Part shown: piece after piece, positions 6,642 to 8,845 of the stretch
Layout of the letters: each line of letters opens with the position of its first letter
How positions within the stretch are numbered: position 1 is the stretch's first letter
NCBI GenBank assembly: GCA_005885115.1
Contig: VAXX01000511.1
Span: forward strand, 1-8,845
Reading direction: 5' to 3'
DNA length: 8,845 nt
DNA from: Actinomycetota bacterium
GTDB taxonomy: Bacteria > Actinomycetota > Actinomycetes > Mycobacteriales > Micromonosporaceae
The notes under the pieces: model-generated
What the model was told of the DNA's origin: nothing
What the model saw: only the letters and a program-made list of their open reading frames with translations
The model's database searches: none
Program-made: the position numbers and the translations under genes

Positions 6642-6892
6642 CGCCTCCCTTCAACTCCCGACACACACGCCGGAACGACCACAGGCCATCCGACCGGTAC
6701 CGGTCAGCCTGTCGACCACGACCTCAGAACGCAACCGAATTTCGTCGCCCTGATTCGCCTGGCGACAGTTGGCAATGACTACCGCGGCATCCGCAGACCA
6801 ACATCGGCCGGACAGCACCGGCTCCGGGGGTACCTCGCCGACTTCGCCCAGCGGGCGCTGGCCTCCTCCCCCGCGTCCCGCGCGCCCGTGCC
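6642..6892. other. Non-coding stretch upstream of the RIO kinase
   Basis: No convincing gene. It holds the ribosome binding site AAGGGAGG (6644-6651), a perfect 14-bp palindrome GACCGGTACCGGTC (6692-6705), and a section around 6720-6790 that is less GC-rich than its surroundings and is a likely promoter zone. A small hairpin, CCAGC (6848-6852) with GCTGG (6857-6861), lies about 32 bases past the HAD stop on the minus strand and could end that transcript, though it has no U-tract. Confidence 0.4.
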
Positions 6893-7636
6893 CTAGCGGA
6901 TCCGGCCGACCTGGTGGCGCTCGGGGCCACGGTCCGGGCCACGGTCGTGTCCCTGATGGGAGCGGCCGTTGACCGGCCAGCGGTGCCCGGAGTGCTCGTC
7001 GAAGACCGCGGCCAGCGCGTCGAGCGGTCCGTCGGCGGTACGCGTCGGGGCGTACCTGGGCTCGCTCCACCGCCGGCCCCGGTGCAGCCACACGCTGGGC
7101 AGCCCGAGGGCGTTGGCGCCGCCGATGTCGGCCTCCGGGCTGTCGCCGACCATCCAGGCGCCGTTCAGGCGCATCCGGGCCCGTTCGGCGGCGATCGCGA
7201 AGATCCGCGGGTTCGGCTTGCTGACCCCGGCCTCCTCGGAGATCACCCAGTCGGCGAGGTACCGGTCCAGTCCGGTGTGCCGGATCTTCGCCTCCTGTTG
7301 CCGGGTCGCCCCGTTGCTCACCGCCACCGGTACCCATCCGGCGTCGGCCGCGATCCGCAGCGCGCACGCCACCAGCGGGTCGAGCCGGGTCCGCTCGACG
7401 ATCCCGTCGTGCAGCTCCTCCACGAGGTCGATCGAGGGCGTACGCAGCCGGTACCGGTCCTTGATCGCCTCCGCCACGTCCCACCGGTTGGTCAGCCCGT
7501 CCGCGTCGACGTCGAGCAGCCAGTCCAGCTCGGCCCGGGGCGCGCCGATCCGGGTGAGGAAGTCCGTTGCCCACACCTGGAACGCCCCGGCCCGGTCGAG
7601 CAGGGTGTTGTCCAGGTCAAGTAGCAACAGCGGCAC
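6893..7636 (-). CDS. HAD-superfamily hydrolase (phosphatase-like)
   Basis: A 247-residue haloacid-dehalogenase-type hydrolase, most likely a subfamily I phosphatase for a small phosphorylated metabolite. All four motifs are present: motif I DLDNT (7-11; Asp7 nucleophile, Asp9 acid/base), motif II SNG (107-109), motif III Lys140 (VSKPNP), and motif IV GDSPEAD (164-170), whose acidic residues bind Mg2+. The segment from 17 to about 95 is the helical cap that shapes the substrate pocket. The last 35 residues (His/Arg/Gly-rich, ending HQVGRIR) are outside the domain and probably disordered. The start is GTG 7634-7636, right before the first strand of the fold; no ribosome binding site is seen, but a plausible promoter sits so close that the mRNA may be leaderless. 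It lies 90 bases downstream of the carbon-nitrogen hydrolase gene on the same strand. The substrate is unknown. Confidence 0.9.
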   Translation of the reverse strand: MPLLLLDLDNTLLDRAGAFQVWATDFLTRIGAPRAELDWLLDVDADGLTNRWDVAEAIKDRYRLRTPSIDLVEELHDGIVERTRLDPLVACALRIAADAGWVPVAVSNGATRQQEAKIRHTGLDRYLADWVISEEAGVSKPNPRIFAIAAERARMRLNGAWMVGDSPEADIGGANALGLPSVWLHRGRRWSEPRYAPTRTADGPLDALAAVFDEHSGHRWPVNGRSHQGHDRGPDRGPERHQVGRIR

Positions 7637-7642
7637 GCGGGT

Positions 7643-7670
7643 ACCGTACGTGAGAAACGCCGCATTCCAA
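7643..7670 (-). promoter_or_regulatory. Candidate promoter of the HAD gene
   Basis: Read on the minus strand: TTGGAA (7665-7670, four of six matches to TTGACA), a 16-base spacer, then TACGGT (7643-7648, TAnnnT type). Six bases later comes the GTG start (7636), so transcription would begin at or next to the start codon. This fits the missing ribosome binding site and the lower GC of this gap. Confidence 0.4.
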
Positions 7671-7726
7671 AAGTCCCTGACGGCTCAATCGACCTTTGGT
7701 AATGTGTCCGGCCCTCCCCCGGTCGG

Positions 7727-8581
7727 TCAGCCGCGGCACAACTTCCGTACCGAGCCGAGGTCGGCGCGTCGCTCCTCGCGCATCGGATGGGCCTCGCGGA
7801 CCCGGCGAAGCTCGGCCGGGTCCAGGTCGGCGAGGACGACATGCTCCCCGAAGTCGGGTGCCCGGCGCAGCGGCCGGCCCTCCGGCTCGTAGATGGCCGA
7901 GCCGCCGTTGAACCGCCCGGGGCTGACCCCGCCGACCTGGTTCGCGACGACCACGTACAGGCTGTTGTCCAGGGCCCGGGCGGCGCCGTGCAGGTCCCGG
8001 CGGTGCTGGGAGCCGTCGAAGTACGCGATCGAGCACAGGTACCCGTGCGCCCCGTCGTCGGCGGCCGCCCGCCCGTGCTCCGGGAAGCTCAGGTCGTGGC
8101 AGATCGCCAGGCCGAACCACCAGCCGTCCACGGCCAGCGTGGCGCCCTGGTTACCGGCGCAGAACAGCTCCCGCTCGTCGGCCCCGGACAGGTGCTGCTT
8201 GTCGTACCCGCAGGTGACCCCGCCGCGCCGGTCGGCCAGCAGGACGGAGATGGTGCGCCGCCCGTCCGGGTGCCGGACCGAGGCGCTGAGCACGACGACG
8301 ATCTGCTGGTCCCGGGCGACCGCGCGGAGCCGGTCGAGCCGGATGTCGTCCACCGTGCCGGACCCGTCGGTCAGCAGGTCGGTACGACCGGGGTCGGCGC
8401 GCAGCGTCGGCGGGTGGTACCCGGAGACGAACAGTTCGGGCAGGACCGCCACCCGCGCCCCGTCGCCCGCGGCCCGGCCGGCCAGCCGGGCGGCCAGCGC
8501 CACGTTGTCCGCGACGTCACCGGGGTGCGGCTCCGCCTGGATGGCGGCGACGCGCAGCGGCGCCCGGGGGAAGGCTGGCAC
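7727..8581 (-). CDS. Carbon-nitrogen hydrolase (nitrilase superfamily amidase)
   Basis: A 284-residue enzyme of the nitrilase superfamily, which cleaves non-peptide C-N bonds (amides, N-carbamoyl groups, more rarely nitriles). The catalytic triad is intact: Glu49 in LPELFVSGY, Lys128 in YDKQHLSG, and the nucleophile Cys161 in ICHDLSFPE. The start of the fold, LRVAAIQAEPHPGDVADN (9-26), also matches the family, and the length is typical. No signal peptide is present, so it is cytoplasmic. The short length and the CHDLSFPE context suit an aliphatic amidase or omega-amidase-like group better than a true nitrilase, but the substrate cannot be read from the sequence. The start is GTG 8579-8581, with only a weak upstream ribosome binding site. 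It is divergent from a TetR-family gene (109-bp gap) that may control it. Confidence 0.9.
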   Translation of the reverse strand: MPAFPRAPLRVAAIQAEPHPGDVADNVALAARLAGRAAGDGARVAVLPELFVSGYHPPTLRADPGRTDLLTDGSGTVDDIRLDRLRAVARDQQIVVVLSASVRHPDGRRTISVLLADRRGGVTCGYDKQHLSGADERELFCAGNQGATLAVDGWWFGLAICHDLSFPEHGRAAADDGAHGYLCSIAYFDGSQHRRDLHGAARALDNSLYVVVANQVGGVSPGRFNGGSAIYEPEGRPLRRAPDFGEHVVLADLDPAELRRVREAHPMREERRADLGSVRKLCRG

Positions 8582-8654
8582 GCCGCCATCGTCGCACCGG
8601 TACGGGCACGTCCGAATCCACCGCCCCGCCCGCGCTCGCTGGACAGCCGGTGTG

Positions 8655-8684
8655 GTGATGCAATCCGTACGTACGGATTACGAT
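8655..8684 (+). promoter_or_regulatory. Candidate TetR promoter with operator in the spacer
   Basis: GTGATG (8655-8660) is a weak -35, and TACGAT (8679-8684) matches the -10 at four of six positions. The start codon ATG 8691 is 7 bases past the -10, where transcription would begin, so the mRNA is probably leaderless. A perfect palindrome occupies the spacer. Confidence 0.45.
8662..8679. promoter_or_regulatory. Perfect 18-bp palindrome, likely TetR operator
   Basis: AATCCGTACGTACGGATT reads the same on both strands across all 18 positions. It lies 11 bases before the TetR start codon and 80 bases before the start of the divergent hydrolase gene. TetR-family proteins bind such palindromes as dimers and often repress their own gene and a neighbour. 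An imperfect second dyad, GTAC...GTAC (8671-8690), overlaps it on the right. Confidence 0.7.
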
Positions 8685-8690
8685 CTGTAC

Positions 8691-8845
8691 ATGCCGCGGG
8701 TGAGCCAGCAGCAACTCGATGCCCGGCGCCAGGAGATCCTCGCCGGCGCCCGGGCCTGCTTCGCCCGGTACGGCTACGAGGGCGCGACGGTACGGCGCCT
8801 GGAAGAGGAGACCGGACTGTCCCGCGGGGCCATCTTCCACCACTT
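8691..8845 (+). CDS. TetR-family transcriptional regulator, N-terminal fragment (runs off the right edge)
   Basis: The first 51 codons are visible, starting at ATG 8691. The sequence has the TetR N-terminal layout: a helix with RRQEILAGARACFARYGYEG, then the helix-turn-helix ATVRRLEEETGLSRGAIFHH, whose final SRGAIFHH is the usual recognition helix with its Phe/Tyr-His signature. The C-terminal ligand-binding domain lies outside the window, so the inducer is unknown. No ribosome binding site is present before the ATG, which fits a leaderless mRNA. The palindrome directly upstream suggests autorepression, and the divergent carbon-nitrogen hydrolase is a possible second target. Confidence 0.85.
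   Translation, partial: MPRVSQQQLDARRQEILAGARACFARYGYEGATVRRLEEETGLSRGAIFHH

Noticed and set aside
5488..6753. Long 421-codon plus-strand ORF opposite the RIO kinase
   Set aside because: It is antisense to a kinase with intact catalytic motifs; long antisense frames are normal in very GC-rich DNA.
6750..6896. Open plus-strand frame reading LIRLATVGNDYRGIRR and ending YLADFAQRAL...PVP, with G/C third positions in its second half
   Set aside because: There is no ATG, GTG or TTG start with a ribosome binding site, the first half has poor codon use, and the stretch is short. It could be the tail of a decayed gene, but that cannot be supported.
6651..7574. 307-codon minus-strand ORF overlapping the HAD gene
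   Set aside because: It is a shifted frame of the HAD gene with Arg/Gly/Ala-rich sequence and no domain, while the other frame has all four HAD motifs.
8517..8843. Minus-strand ORF crossing the TetR promoter and start
   Set aside because: It is antisense to a clear TetR helix-turn-helix and crosses the operator palindrome; no ribosome binding site or domain.

Overview
The window is very GC-rich DNA from a high-GC actinomycete. Coding regions show strong G/C at third codon positions, starts include GTG and TTG, and genes are packed with 4-base overlaps. The family Micromonosporaceae is my best guess, from the overall sequence style and the striking abundance of GTAC/GGTACC, but that is inference. 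No rRNA, tRNA, CRISPR array, insertion sequence or phage gene was seen.

Layout: (1) The left edge holds the first 58 codons of an Hsp70/DnaK-like ATPase on the minus strand. (2) Divergent from it is a large plus-strand gene for a membrane-anchored STAND-type ATPase with a winged helix and a TPR-like C-terminus. It is split by a one-base frameshift at a G5 run near 2305-2309. (3) Converging on it is a minus-strand three-gene operon joined by two GTGA overlaps: a degenerate ECF-sigma-like protein, a small HxxxCxxC zinc-finger anti-sigma-like protein, and an unrecognised 213-residue protein. (4) Divergent from that operon is a GNAT acetyltransferase, which converges on a minus-strand RIO1-like kinase. 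A long inverted repeat spans the two stop codons. (5) The kinase has an unusual leader: a TTG start overlapped by a short ORF in another frame that carries a far better ribosome binding site. (6) Next are two minus-strand metabolic genes, a HAD phosphatase and a carbon-nitrogen hydrolase. (7) The right edge holds the start of a TetR-family regulator. Its promoter spacer is filled by a perfect 18-bp palindrome and its transcript is probably leaderless.

How the genes may work together: most of the window looks like ordinary chromosomal genes of this group. The parts that look like under-described systems are the Hsp70-like/STAND pair (sensing or conflict-type ATPases on a shared 167-bp promoter region) and the sigma-like/zinc-finger/unknown operon (a likely regulatory relay). 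The TetR palindrome lies between the TetR gene and the divergent carbon-nitrogen hydrolase and could control both. All functional links between neighbours are inferred from gene order, spacing and overlap.
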